From the NCBI GenBank assembly GCA_017428545.1, contig JAFRQR010000020.1, positions 310,001 through 374,000 on the forward strand: 64,000 nt of DNA. Reading direction: 5' to 3'. The stretch comes from Clostridiales bacterium (GTDB taxonomy: Bacteria; Bacillota; Clostridia; Saccharofermentanales; Saccharofermentanaceae). The notes beneath the pieces were generated by a model. It was not told the DNA's origin and ran no database searches. It worked only from the letters and a program-made list of their open reading frames with translations. Each line of letters starts with the position of its first letter. Positions within the stretch are counted from its first letter, which is position 1. The position numbers were made by a program, and so were the translations under genes. Shown one piece after another: positions 51,710-59,069 of this stretch.

Positions 51710-53314
51710 TTACTTGACTTCACTCTGTTCGAAAAACTGTTTTCCCGTAAGAAGCCCCACCATCTTCCATCCGGCGCGGTGTTTAAGAAGGCTCTCCTTT
51801 TCCGGCTGAAAACCAAGATCCGAATACACTTTACAGGCAAGCCACGTATTCGTCTGCGTATGGATCTTCGTCCTTTTATACCCGAGGTCTTTCATGACGT
51901 TCAGAACAAAAGTGATCAGCGGCTTGGAAAGTCCTTTTCCCTGGGCATCTTTCTTTATGGCCACCCAGTGAAGTTGTCCTTCGCCCGGATCCGGCTCTCT
52001 ATGGATATCGTAAAACGCCGTGGCCGTTCCGATCTTCTCACCGGCATCATTTTCGATAAAGAACATCCTTGTAGGTAGTTCTTCCTCTCTGCTTCCGTAA
52101 TAACGCGCCCAGCATTCTTCTCCGTGCTCTTTACTTAAGACCTCCCCGGAAGACAGTTCAATATCGATCCAGGCATCTTTATCTCCGGATCTGTAATTCA
52201 CGAAACGGTAGCCTTGGGGAAGTGGATACTCGGGAATATCCGAAAGCTCTCCTTCAAAAACGAGATCGATATAACAGAGACGGTCGTCATGGGTCGAAAA
52301 GCACTTGGGATCCGGCGAGGGAAGATCTTCCAACACCTTTTTCACTTCGCCTTCCATCTCATGAAGATACTTCATCCTTCCAATCGTATTTCTTACTTCC
52401 GCTTCTCCGAGACGGATCTCTTCTTCCCGGGCACTCGCGATTCCCAGAGCACGGAGAATGTTATATTCCAGCCACGCTACCCACGAATAGGCGATCCCGT
52501 AAAGATCCTCATAAGAACGGAAGCCGTTGTCATAGGCATTCAGATATCCGTCGAAAAACGCTTTCAGGTTCTCGCTTTTGAAATCCAGCTCCGTAGTCCC
52601 TGACCACTGCAGTGCCAGGTCCAGGCAGGTAGCGATCGGATTACCTCGGCTTAAACATTCCAGATCGATCACATGAGGCTTCCCGCTATGCCACATGATG
52701 TTCTTCGGATCCATATCTCCGTTATTGATCGCACGCATAGGAGGAAGACCGCATATTGCTTTGTTTAATGCCTCCTGCGCCTTTTCCAGAAGTTCCATAT
52801 TTTCTTTCAGATACGGTGCGATCGGGCTGCTTTTTTCTTCCGCCTTCTTAAGATAGGAAGAAAAATCGACCGCAGCGATCTCCGGCTCTTCGGGCTCCAC
52901 ATTATGTGCATCGATCCCATGGATCTTTCCGAGGATTTCTCCTGCCGTAAAGCACTGTTCCTTCGCGATCGCACGCGGATCAGTGATCCTTCCTTCCTGC
53001 CAGTTATAGATATAGAAATACCTTCCATCAAGAAGGAGCATCTTCTTCCCGTCAAAAGAAAGCGCGGGAACGATCGGAAGTCCATGTTCTTCAAGCACGC
53101 GCTCGAGATCTTCCGCGGCGGCGAAGTTCGCAAGCGCGCCGGGGCGCTTCATGATCTCCGGATTTAAGCACTTCAGCGCATAGGTACCGGAACTGGTCTG
53201 CACCTTATACATCTTATGCATCAGACCGCCGGTCACAGGTTCGACCGGACCCGTGATCTCACCCAATCCGCATTTTTCAAACACTGCAGATGCAGTTTTA
53301 TATTCTTCGTTCAC
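51710..53314 (-). CDS. Bifunctional APH-like kinase fused to a GNAT acetyltransferase
   Basis: 534 residues. Residues about 1-335 are an aminoglycoside/choline-phosphotransferase fold: GGLMHKMYKVQTSSGTYALK (nucleotide lobe), NNGDMDPKNIMW (catalytic Asp about 196) and VIDLECLSRGNP (metal Asp/Glu about 214). Residues about 350-525 are a GNAT domain: HWVAIKKDAQGKGLSKPLIT (acetyl-CoA loop) and WLACKVYSDLGFQ. The order is the reverse of AAC(6')-APH(2''). It could modify an antibiotic or a cell metabolite by two group transfers; no resistance phenotype can be read. Confidence 0.78.
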   Translation of the reverse strand: MNEEYKTASAVFEKCGLGEITGPVEPVTGGLMHKMYKVQTSSGTYALKCLNPEIMKRPGALANFAAAEDLERVLEEHGLPIVPALSFDGKKMLLLDGRYFYIYNWQEGRITDPRAIAKEQCFTAGEILGKIHGIDAHNVEPEEPEIAAVDFSSYLKKAEEKSSPIAPYLKENMELLEKAQEALNKAICGLPPMRAINNGDMDPKNIMWHSGKPHVIDLECLSRGNPIATCLDLALQWSGTTELDFKSENLKAFFDGYLNAYDNGFRSYEDLYGIAYSWVAWLEYNILRALGIASAREEEIRLGEAEVRNTIGRMKYLHEMEGEVKKVLEDLPSPDPKCFSTHDDRLCYIDLVFEGELSDIPEYPLPQGYRFVNYRSGDKDAWIDIELSSGEVLSKEHGEECWARYYGSREEELPTRMFFIENDAGEKIGTATAFYDIHREPDPGEGQLHWVAIKKDAQGKGLSKPLITFVLNVMKDLGYKRTKIHTQTNTWLACKVYSDLGFQPEKESLLKHRAGWKMVGLLTGKQFFEQSEVK

Positions 53315-53439
53315 TTGTTATCTCCTACAAAATTGAAAGGTCCGGGAGCAGCCTCACAGCTGTACTTTTCATCGCTCATCTATCTGCATTATAGCATTCA
53401 CCAGGAGCCTGAATTGATCTTGTTAGTATAACAGCCAAA

Positions 53440-53468
53440 TTGACGTTTTTATTTCGCGATGATACAAT
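53440..53468 (+). promoter_or_regulatory. Promoter of the RNA convergent with the holin-like toxin
   Basis: TTGACG (53440), 17-base spacer, TACAAT (53463). It points toward the toxin gene from its 3' side, so it would transcribe a short RNA overlapping the toxin mRNA end. Confidence 0.75.
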
Positions 53469-53474
53469 ACAAGC

Positions 53475-53562
53475 AGAAAGCACAGTCCGCGAGGACGGTT
53501 GCCTTAAAAGACAGTTTTAAAAACCTACCTTAAGGGCTGCATCCTATGGGTAGGTTTCTATT
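53475..53562 (+). ncRNA. Putative antisense RNA of a type I toxin-antitoxin locus
   Basis: A transcript from the promoter at 53440 would start near 53475 and end at the hairpin AAACCTACC / GGTAGGTTT (53521-53557), giving about 85 bases. The hairpin is shared with the convergent toxin mRNA, so the two RNAs are complementary there and in the toxin stop region. Its 5' end carries AGCACAGTC-N8-CGGTTGCC, also found at the 5' end of the toxin mRNA. Confidence 0.7.
53521..53557. terminator. Bidirectional terminator shared by toxin mRNA and antisense RNA
   Basis: 9-bp perfect stem AAACCTACC / GGTAGGTTT with a 19-base loop. A T-rich tail follows on the plus side and TTTTTAAAA on the minus side. Confidence 0.75.
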
Positions 53563-53686
53563 TGCGCCGATATCGTCTGTCGAAGAACTTCACCAGAGAG
53601 GCAAACAGTTTCAGCAATACAACGATTGAACTAAAGAGAAGACCAACAATTGAAACGGTCAAGGTCAGTATTTCAAAATCTGTCAT
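53558..53686 (-). CDS. Putative holin-like toxin (type I toxin-antitoxin)
   Basis: 42 residues: MTDFEILTLTVSIVGLLFSS followed by IVVLLKLFASLVKFFDRRYRRK. One transmembrane helix (about 6-32) then a basic tail, matching the 'putative holin-like toxin' family of Firmicutes whose members insert in the membrane. GGAGG lies 9-12 bases before the ATG. The convergent RNA on the other strand and shared terminator complete a type I module. Confidence 0.8.
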   Translation of the reverse strand: MTDFEILTLTVSIVGLLFSSIVVLLKLFASLVKFFDRRYRRK

Positions 53687-53737
53687 ATCTGCGTACCTCC
53701 TTTCCCGATCCGCATAAATGTGAACCGATGATATGGA

Positions 53738-53778
53738 GGCAACCGCCCATTGAGCAGACTGTGCTCATACATATTATA
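53738..53778 (-). promoter_or_regulatory. Toxin promoter and 5' leader element
   Basis: On the minus strand TATAAT (53773-53778), with a poor -35 (TAGAAA, 17 bases up), gives a start near 53766. The mRNA would begin with AGCACAGTC (53757-53765), 11 bases, then CGGTTGCC (53738-53745): the same element as at the 5' end of the antisense RNA. Confidence 0.6.
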
Positions 53779-53816
53779 TTACAAGTCGAACAAATTTTCT
53801 ACGTTTTTTCCAGTTA

Positions 53817-54329
53817 TTAATGAGAAAAATCGATGCGATCACAGATCTCATTTACTATGCTGTCCCGGTCTTTTTCTTCCGTAATGGCGACCTCATTCAG
53901 AACATCGGAATAATCCTTTTCTACCCACCAGTCTCTCATTGCTTTCTCGCCGAATTCATTACTCTTTGCCCGAGTCTTATGACGATTCAGAGTCTCTTCA
54001 AACGGAATATCAAAGTAATATGCATAGACATCTTTCCCGTATAGTTCATTCGCCAGTTCAAACAGAGAACGATACCAATCTGCTACAAGAATCCCTTCGA
54101 GAATTACGATCTCACTGTGATCACTTCCATAACGGAGCAGTTCCTTCAATAGAGGCAGCGCCTTGGTCTCCGGGCCGTCTTTGACCATAAGCATCTCACG
54201 GCGCATGGCATCCTGAGAAATAATCATCGTATTATTCCCCAGTTTCTTCTGAAGGTCTTTCGCTACCGTCGTTTTTCCACTGCCGGAATTGCCCCGGAGA
54301 ATTATCAATTTGTGCATCTTTTGAGTCAT
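53817..54329 (-). CDS. P-loop kinase-like protein (zeta-toxin/AAA-kinase type)
   Basis: 170 residues. Walker A RGNSGSGKTTVAKDL (about 12-26), then DAMRREML and a Walker-B-like VILEGILVADWY (about 75-86), ending with YYFDIPFEETLNRHKTRAKS. This resembles uncharacterised kinase/zeta-toxin-like proteins that phosphorylate small molecules. No antitoxin gene is adjacent, so a toxin role is not supported. Confidence 0.7.
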   Translation of the reverse strand: MTQKMHKLIILRGNSGSGKTTVAKDLQKKLGNNTMIISQDAMRREMLMVKDGPETKALPLLKELLRYGSDHSEIVILEGILVADWYRSLFELANELYGKDVYAYYFDIPFEETLNRHKTRAKSNEFGEKAMRDWWVEKDYSDVLNEVAITEEKDRDSIVNEICDRIDFSH

Positions 54330-54462
54330 AGCTCTTCCCTGTTTCTGATAGCTCTGTCTTTCATTTCTTATGCTCGATTATATCATGGAAAAGCACCTTC
54401 CCGGCCATTTCGGATCTCACTTTTTAAGGCGTTTTGATTGTTATAGCAGCGGCTTTATGGTA

Positions 54463-54576
54463 TAATAATTGTGCCTATAAAGAGTGCGCGAGAGACAAGC
54501 TCGTTGACCGCACAGCAACCTGCAATAGTAAGGTGCTAAAGCTTGACCGATGGGTGAGATAATGATGATTATTTGG
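54463..54576 (+). promoter_or_regulatory. SAM-type riboswitch (SAM-I/SAM-IV clan variant)
   Basis: Conserved core letters are present in order: stem GTGCG/CGCAC (54484-54488, 54509-54513) with inner CGAG/CTCG and a TTGAC bulge like a kink-turn, AGCAACC (54514-54520), AAGGTGCTAAA (54530-54540) and GAGATAA (54556-54562). AATAATTGT at 54464 can pair with ATGATTATT near 54563 to close the outer stem. The arrangement resembles SAM-I but with a shortened P2, closer to SAM-I/IV variants. A terminator follows, so off-control by S-adenosylmethionine is expected. Confidence 0.7.
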
Positions 54577-54608
54577 AACTCCCGTCGGAAACGATGGGAG
54601 TTTTTTTA
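54577..54608 (+). terminator. Riboswitch expression-platform terminator
   Basis: AACTCCCGTCG / CGATGGGAGTT (11 pairs with one G-U) with a GAAA loop, followed by seven T. Lies between the aptamer and the gene at 54651. Confidence 0.85.
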
Positions 54609-54650
54609 TTCACTCTTTCAGGCAGAAAAATAATTAGGAGGAGTGATCAT

Positions 54651-54968
54651 ATGCGAACACTAAAATCACTTATCGAAAAGAACAAGAAGGTATGGTTCTA
54701 TTGTGGAACCGAGGATCTGCAAAAAGAATTTCTGGAGCAGGCAGAGAAAGAAGGTTTCGTCACCATGCGCGGCGAAAAACCATCAACTCTTTCTCTTCAG
54801 CGTCTCTACGGGATCAACAGCGAAGGAACCATGGGTTACATCTCAAATTTCATCTGGTATCTTTCTTTCCAGACAGGAAGTAGAGACATCCTGCACATCG
54901 ATTATGACCGCTACATCTCCGGTGAGAATGACTACATCAGTCATACCACTCATATGCGCCCCTTATGA
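54651..54968 (+). CDS. Small protein of unknown function under SAM-type riboswitch control
   Basis: 105 residues, AGGAGGAG upstream. MRTLKSLIEKNKKVWFYCGT, FVTMRGEKPSTLSLQRLYGI, NSEGTMGYISNFIWYLSFQT and ILHIDYDRYISGENDYI are notable. No signal peptide, no membrane helix, few cysteines. Not a known methionine or SAM enzyme by eye. Riboswitch control implies a link to sulfur amino acid or methyl metabolism. Confidence 0.7.
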   Translation: MRTLKSLIEKNKKVWFYCGTEDLQKEFLEQAEKEGFVTMRGEKPSTLSLQRLYGINSEGTMGYISNFIWYLSFQTGSRDILHIDYDRYISGENDYISHTTHMRPL

Positions 54969-55046
54969 CAGAAATTGATAAACATTTTGAAGGGTGGGAT
55001 GCGGTGGGATAATAACAGAGAAATCCATTTATCGTGTGCGTATGTA

Positions 55047-55075
55047 TTGCGTTTGCCCGTACACTAGAGTACAAT
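55047..55075 (+). promoter_or_regulatory. Promoter of the relB/relE pair
   Basis: TTGCGT, 17-base spacer, TACAAT. The sequence GTACACTAGAGTAC around the -10 forms a near-palindrome that could be the RelB operator. Confidence 0.55.
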
Positions 55076-55125
55076 ACTATTGATGAATTATATTTCACAA
55101 GTACGCAATCTGGAGATGATGTGAT

Positions 55126-55431
55126 ATGGCAAAAACAGCGAATCTGTATGCAAGGATAGAACCGGAAGTAAAAGAACAGGCAGAAAGTATTCTGTCCGCA
55201 TTAGGCATCCCGGCATCTAGTGCGATCAACATGTTTTACAAACAGATCATACTTCAGCGTGGCCTCCCGTTTGAAGTGAAAATGCCCGAATCAAAGCTTG
55301 TAGATGCCAGTATGCTTTCCGATGCAGAGATGGATGAAGAACTTGAAAAAGGTTATGCCGATATGAAGGCCGGAAAAACCAAATCGGCTAAATCCGCATT
55401 TGGTGACATCAGAAAGGATTATAGGTTATGA
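55126..55431 (+). CDS. relB: RelB/DinJ family antitoxin
   Basis: 101 residues. The N-terminal ribbon-helix-helix reads KTANLYARIEPEVKEQAESI, LSALGIPASSAINMFYKQII (about 3-45), then LPFEVKMP, the classic DinJ/RelB start. The acidic C-terminal half is the toxin-binding part. GGAGATGATGTG precedes the ATG. Overlaps the relE-like frame by 4 bases (ATGA). Confidence 0.88.
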   Translation: MAKTANLYARIEPEVKEQAESILSALGIPASSAINMFYKQIILQRGLPFEVKMPESKLVDASMLSDAEMDEELEKGYADMKAGKTKSAKSAFGDIRKDYRL

Positions 55432-55640
55432 TGTTTGATGTACAGATTTCCGAGCAGGCGGACAAGGACCTAAGAGAAATCTATGAGTATATCACATTCA
55501 CATTAATGTCCCCTGATAGTGCTGTCGGACTGTTAGACAGATTGGAAGAAGCCATCGGGAACCTTGATCATATGCCTAAACGATACCGAAGATATGAATC
55601 TGAGCCCTGGCGGAGCCGAGGACTCAGATTCTTTCCGTAA
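55428..55640 (+). pseudogene. relE: Truncated RelE/ParE-family toxin
   Basis: 70 residues: FDVQISEQADKDLREIYEYI, then ITFTLMSPDSAVGLLDRLEE, KRYRRYESEPWRSRGLRFFP and stop. RelE/ParE toxins are about 90-105 residues and continue with a last strand carrying catalytic Arg/Tyr-type residues (usually YLVFY and a VIRVLYGRR-like end). That part is missing and the sequence after 55640 does not resume it in any frame. Probably inactive, leaving the antitoxin gene. Confidence 0.75.
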
Positions 55641-55715
55641 CGCTTTCTCAGATAAACACCACTACGCTTTAAGTTGTGATGATTTCGAATTTATTGATTC
55701 ACCTAAAGAAACTAA

Positions 55716-56642
55716 TTACTTTGTGCTGAACGAAATTTCTTCTGTTTTAGCGATTTTGTCATACCCTTCTGTCATTATTTCAAATTTCAGAGATACCGTA
55801 TCAACAGAAGTAATTCCGTTTTCATCAAGTTCGCTTGAAAGCAGTGTAATGTCATCATATGCTTTCCTGTTAGCATAAACTGTGCAGCTAAACAGTGAAG
55901 TTACTGTAAACCCATTCACGGAAACATCTTCTGCCTGGATGATCACATTTTGTTCAGTGTTATTCTCGATGTACAGAACAATGGATTTTCCCCAGAAACT
56001 ATCCTCATCAACATACTTGCCGACGATCTTGATTCCACCTTCATCGTAGAGGACATTTCCACTTGTATCAGCTTCCGTGTCCATATTGGCATACTCAGAT
56101 GTTTGGATTAATATGCATCCTGTATCTACCCTGTCAGACCAAGATTCCGAATCATAGATGTGGAAGTATACTTCAACCTCGCCAACAGTTGTAATTCCTG
56201 CTGCATTTAACTGATTGGAGAGCAGATCCAGAGTTTCATTTGTCTTTTTCCCGGCTGCAACTTCTGCTACAAAAAGATCCGAAACCATATATCCGTTTAC
56301 AATGACTGCATTAGTACCAACCGTAACGCTCTTTTCCGTATTATTTTCGAATAAGAACTTAATTCCTTCATTACCCAAGAATTCGTCTTTTGTGTATTCG
56401 ACGGCCGTAATTACGATACCCTGCTCATCATAAACAACTTTCTGTTCGATTGTAGGCAATCCCTTTGCCGGTTCAGTAGTCGTTGCATGTTCGGTCGCTT
56501 CTGAATCAACCTGTTCTGCTGCAGCGTTCGAATTACCATCTACGATCTGCTTTGTGTTTTCTGTCTTTTTATCCTCACCGCTTCCTAACGAGAATGCTGC
56601 AAAAAGAGCCAACACTACTAATAAACTAACTACCTTTTTCAT
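55716..56642 (-). CDS. Secreted protein with internal duplication and altered lipobox
   Basis: 308 residues. The signal peptide VVSLLVVLALFAAFSLGSGE has Gly/Ser where a lipobox Cys is expected, so it may be released or only membrane-held. An S/T/E linker (about 25-65) is followed by two similar domains: VYDEQGIVITAVEYTKDEFL with FLFENNTEKSVTVGTNAVIV, and LYDEGGIKIVGKYVDEDSFW with LYIENNTEQNVIIQAEDVSV. A duplicated beta-sandwich is likely. Downstream of and overlapping a membrane gene start. Confidence 0.65.
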   Translation of the reverse strand: MKKVVSLLVVLALFAAFSLGSGEDKKTENTKQIVDGNSNAAAEQVDSEATEHATTTEPAKGLPTIEQKVVYDEQGIVITAVEYTKDEFLGNEGIKFLFENNTEKSVTVGTNAVIVNGYMVSDLFVAEVAAGKKTNETLDLLSNQLNAAGITTVGEVEVYFHIYDSESWSDRVDTGCILIQTSEYANMDTEADTSGNVLYDEGGIKIVGKYVDEDSFWGKSIVLYIENNTEQNVIIQAEDVSVNGFTVTSLFSCTVYANRKAYDDITLLSSELDENGITSVDTVSLKFEIMTEGYDKIAKTEEISFSTK

Positions 56643-57063
56643 AATGCAACCTCCTAATGAATAAGCTTGTTAAAATCGATAATATAACTGCCAGGTTTTC
56701 TACAATGAGATCTATGTGATCAAAGGTCCCCGGAACCGAATCAAAAAGCTGTGCTATCTCGCATACAGAACAGAAGCCGATTCCTACAAACCCGCTTATT
56801 AACAGGTTCTTATCCCCTAGTATCACAATAATGGATTGAGTTAGAGCAAGTGCCCATATAAAGTCGCATAGATAGTATCTGATCATTCTGACCACAATAT
56901 GCATTTTGCTGACTCTGACGCCGTCAAAAGGATTGTCAATTCGAATCATGTTCCAAAAAAGCTTGGTCAAATATGCATTGGGGCTAAGAACAATGTATAT
57001 GATTGCGCCAATAAACAATGGCAAAAAGACTCCAAACAGCAATCGCTTCCTATTTTTCATCAT
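56626..57063 (-). CDS. Four-helix membrane protein (DUF2809/VanZ-like)
   Basis: 145 residues. Helices at about 8-27, 58-82, 84-103 and 118-135; the central YYLCDFIWALALTQSIIVIL and GTFDHIDLIVENLAVIL resemble DUF2809/VanZ-like small membrane proteins. Overlaps the downstream secreted protein gene by 17 bases. Function unknown. Confidence 0.6.
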   Translation of the reverse strand: MMKNRKRLLFGVFLPLFIGAIIYIVLSPNAYLTKLFWNMIRIDNPFDGVRVSKMHIVVRMIRYYLCDFIWALALTQSIIVILGDKNLLISGFVGIGFCSVCEIAQLFDSVPGTFDHIDLIVENLAVILSILTSLFIRRLHYEKGS

Positions 57064-57093
57064 TCAACATTTACTCACCACCCTTCTGTTTTA

Positions 57094-57549
57094 CTAATCC
57101 CAGAGAATATGGCCGGCCGGATACTCTTGCATTACCCCTTTGCACTCCGGGCACGTCATCCGCTTGATCTTCGAGCTCTTTACCACATTACATATGCCTC
57201 CGCACTGATCACATTTGTGAGGGTACTCCGCATATAGCGTGAACTTCCGAAAATCGTTACCAAACGGCATTTTCGGAATATTCTTTGCGCCTTCTTTCGG
57301 AAGGTATAAAGACAGATTCATCTCGGTCTTCGGAACGCCGCATTCTTCGCAGATCAGAAGTTCCTTTTCACAATTCACGGCACCTTCCGGATGCTCCTTG
57401 AAGAACTTCTTGCATTCGTCCCCGTATTTTCCGGAGCGCATCTTTTTCACCGTCTCTTCGTAGATCTTGGGAAAGAGTCTTCCGATACCTGTCATGGCAG
57501 AAAATCTCTCTCCGCAGGAACTACAGATAAATACTTTTCCGGAACCCAT
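57094..57549 (-). CDS. Zinc-ribbon protein with multiple CxxC motifs
   Basis: 151 residues. ICSSCGERFSAMTG (about 8-21), LICEECGVPKTEMN, HKCDQCGGICNV and RMTCPECKGVMQEY supply four CxxC pairs, i.e. two zinc ribbons. No enzymatic motif; probably a metal-binding or nucleic-acid-associated protein. GGAGGAAAAGCG precedes the ATG. Confidence 0.7.
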   Translation of the reverse strand: MGSGKVFICSSCGERFSAMTGIGRLFPKIYEETVKKMRSGKYGDECKKFFKEHPEGAVNCEKELLICEECGVPKTEMNLSLYLPKEGAKNIPKMPFGNDFRKFTLYAEYPHKCDQCGGICNVVKSSKIKRMTCPECKGVMQEYPAGHILWD

Positions 57550-57561
57550 CGCTTTTCCTCC

Positions 57562-57894
57562 TTACTTCTTTTCCTCGTCGTCGCAAACGACAAGGTTGGC
57601 CTCGATGTTATAGAACCCTTCCATCCCCGGAAACCCGTTTGTGATATTGACATCCGTCATCATGTTCACCGTGTCCTGAACCTCCATAAGTTTCTTAAGG
57701 AGTTTCCAGCGCTCGGAAAGCACGATTTCATGCAAATCGCACCAGGTAGAAAATACCGCGCCGATGAGGGGCATAAAAGACACTTCATCGTCATATTTCG
57801 CAAGAATGCGAGATACTTTTTGCGTATCCTTTATCATCATTTCCAGTTCCTTCAGGTTCTTCTTGATTGCTCTTTTTTCGTTATCTTTTCTCAC
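57562..57894 (-). CDS. Small cytoplasmic protein of unknown function
   Basis: 110 residues. The GTG at 57894 is preferred because GGAGG lies about 7 bases upstream. The frame opens earlier only with TTG inside that site. Helical, charged N-terminus KDNEKRAIKKNLKELEMMIK and EIVLSERWKLLKKLMEVQ. Adjacent to the zinc-ribbon gene, likely co-transcribed. No family recognised. Confidence 0.5.
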   Translation of the reverse strand: MRKDNEKRAIKKNLKELEMMIKDTQKVSRILAKYDDEVSFMPLIGAVFSTWCDLHEIVLSERWKLLKKLMEVQDTVNMMTDVNITNGFPGMEGFYNIEANLVVCDDEEKK

Positions 57895-57937
57895 AATAAT
57901 GTCCTCCAAAATCTAGATTGATCCTTTCTCCCAGGAT

Positions 57938-57957
57938 CGGGCAGAAACCCCTGCCCG
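57938..57957 (-). terminator. Hairpin after the 22-residue ORF
   Basis: Perfect 7-bp stem CGGGCAG / CTGCCCG with a 6-base loop, 9 bases past the small ORF stop. It lacks a T-run, so it may also be an RNA-stabilising hairpin. Confidence 0.45.
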
Positions 57958-57965
57958 TCCGCCTT

Positions 57966-58034
57966 TTATTTGTAGGATCTGATCCATTTCCCGAAAACAC
58001 TCAATATTGCTAAGATACCCAACAGATGAATCAT
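57966..58034 (-). CDS. Tiny hydrophobic peptide, possible membrane microprotein
   Basis: 22 codons: MIHLLGILAILSVFGKWIRS followed by YK. A GAGGTGGCAGT ribosome site gives correct spacing. A single short transmembrane helix with a basic end is the profile of small membrane regulators or type I toxins. It lies in the 263-base gap 57895-58157 with a stable hairpin after it. Confidence 0.5.
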   Translation of the reverse strand: MIHLLGILAILSVFGKWIRSYK

Positions 58035-58157
58035 ACTGCCACCTCATTTCTGTCCTGATGCCTTTTCAGGCGGCCTGCTGTTCTTCGTTGTACCGATTAT
58101 CTCAAAACATCTGTCCGAATATTCTGCCTACATCGCATCCCTCGCCAGGGAATAAAG

Positions 58158-58955
58158 TCAGCTGATAAGTGCATCGAATCTCTCTATCACTGTCCGCATA
58201 TCTTTCGGAACTCGTTCCAGGCACTCTTTCTTCAAGTCTTCCGGAACTCCATAGAAGCCTTCCGCCATAGCCCCGGCAATCGCGCCGAGCGTGTCCGTGT
58301 CTCCGCCGAGAGATACGGCATTTCGAACTACATCCTCATAAGATGTGCCATCCAGAAACGCCCGCATTGCCTTCGGAAGAGAATCCATACAGGACTCTAC
58401 ATGCGCATGTCTTGCACGCATCGCATCTAAAGATTCAGAGAAGTCATAACCGAACTCCACTTTCACGTATTCTGCGATAGCCTCGTCAGTCGCTCCCTGT
58501 CTAGCCATAAAGATAACCGCCGCGGTGCATTCCGCGCCTTTGATGCCTTCCGGGTGATTGTGGGATACCGCGGCTGTCGCTCTTGCCACCTCGCGTGTCC
58601 GCTCTATGGTATCGTACAGCCATCCTGCTGCCGACACGCGCATCGCCGACCCGTTACCGTAGCTCTTATAAGGATGCGGGTCGTCGCTGTGCACCCAGTG
58701 GATGAACCTTCCGCCATATCCGGCATAGGGGTACTTTCTTCCCCACTTCTGCATCGACTTCACGCAGGCCGCCTCGATTTCAGGAACCGTTGCATCTCTT
58801 CCTGCTTCCATCAGGGCCTCCGCCACTGCGATGGTCATGACGGTGTCGTCCGTCCATGTACTCTCTTCGCAAAAGAGTGGGAATTCTTTTGTCTTTCCGC
58901 CTCTGTCAAATTCAAATGCACTTCCGATGATGTCTCCGAGTATTGCTCCGTACAT
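58158..58955 (-). CDS. ADP-ribosylglycohydrolase (DraG-like)
   Basis: 265 residues. MYGAILGDIIGSAFEFDRGG opens the family, then STWTDDTVMTIAVAEAL (metal Asp pair about 33-37) and SLGGDTDTLGAIAGAMAEGFYG with the second metal site (about 230-250). These match dinuclear-metal DraG/ARH-type hydrolases, which cleave ADP-ribose from proteins or from small molecules. It neighbours a macrodomain-HTH protein, and a stem-loop lies at its ribosome site. Confidence 0.9.
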   Translation of the reverse strand: MYGAILGDIIGSAFEFDRGGKTKEFPLFCEESTWTDDTVMTIAVAEALMEAGRDATVPEIEAACVKSMQKWGRKYPYAGYGGRFIHWVHSDDPHPYKSYGNGSAMRVSAAGWLYDTIERTREVARATAAVSHNHPEGIKGAECTAAVIFMARQGATDEAIAEYVKVEFGYDFSESLDAMRARHAHVESCMDSLPKAMRAFLDGTSYEDVVRNAVSLGGDTDTLGAIAGAMAEGFYGVPEDLKKECLERVPKDMRTVIERFDALIS

Positions 58956-58958
58956 ATC

Positions 58959-59012
58959 TGATACCAGCCTTTCCGCCGCCCGAAGCGGCCCGTTTTTTGT
59001 TTTCTGGTATCA
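58959..59012 (-). promoter_or_regulatory. Stem-loop masking the ribosome site of the ADP-ribosylglycohydrolase gene
   Basis: A perfect 9-bp stem TGATACCAG / CTGGTATCA begins 4 bases before the ATG and encloses a second GCCGC/GCGGC hairpin and the AAAGG ribosome site. In the mRNA this would place the site in the loop/stem region, a possible on/off structure. Confidence 0.45.
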
Positions 59013-59069
59013 GGATATCTCGATTGAAGACGCAAATGGTCTCCCGGCAGGCGACGTTTTCAGAAGTGC

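Noticed and set aside
53817..54329. Zeta toxin with antitoxin
   Set aside because: The fold is compatible but no epsilon-like antitoxin is adjacent and the substrate site is not diagnostic.
54463..54576. T-box leader or cobalamin riboswitch
   Set aside because: No T-box consensus or B12 box; conserved words fit the SAM-I/IV clan.
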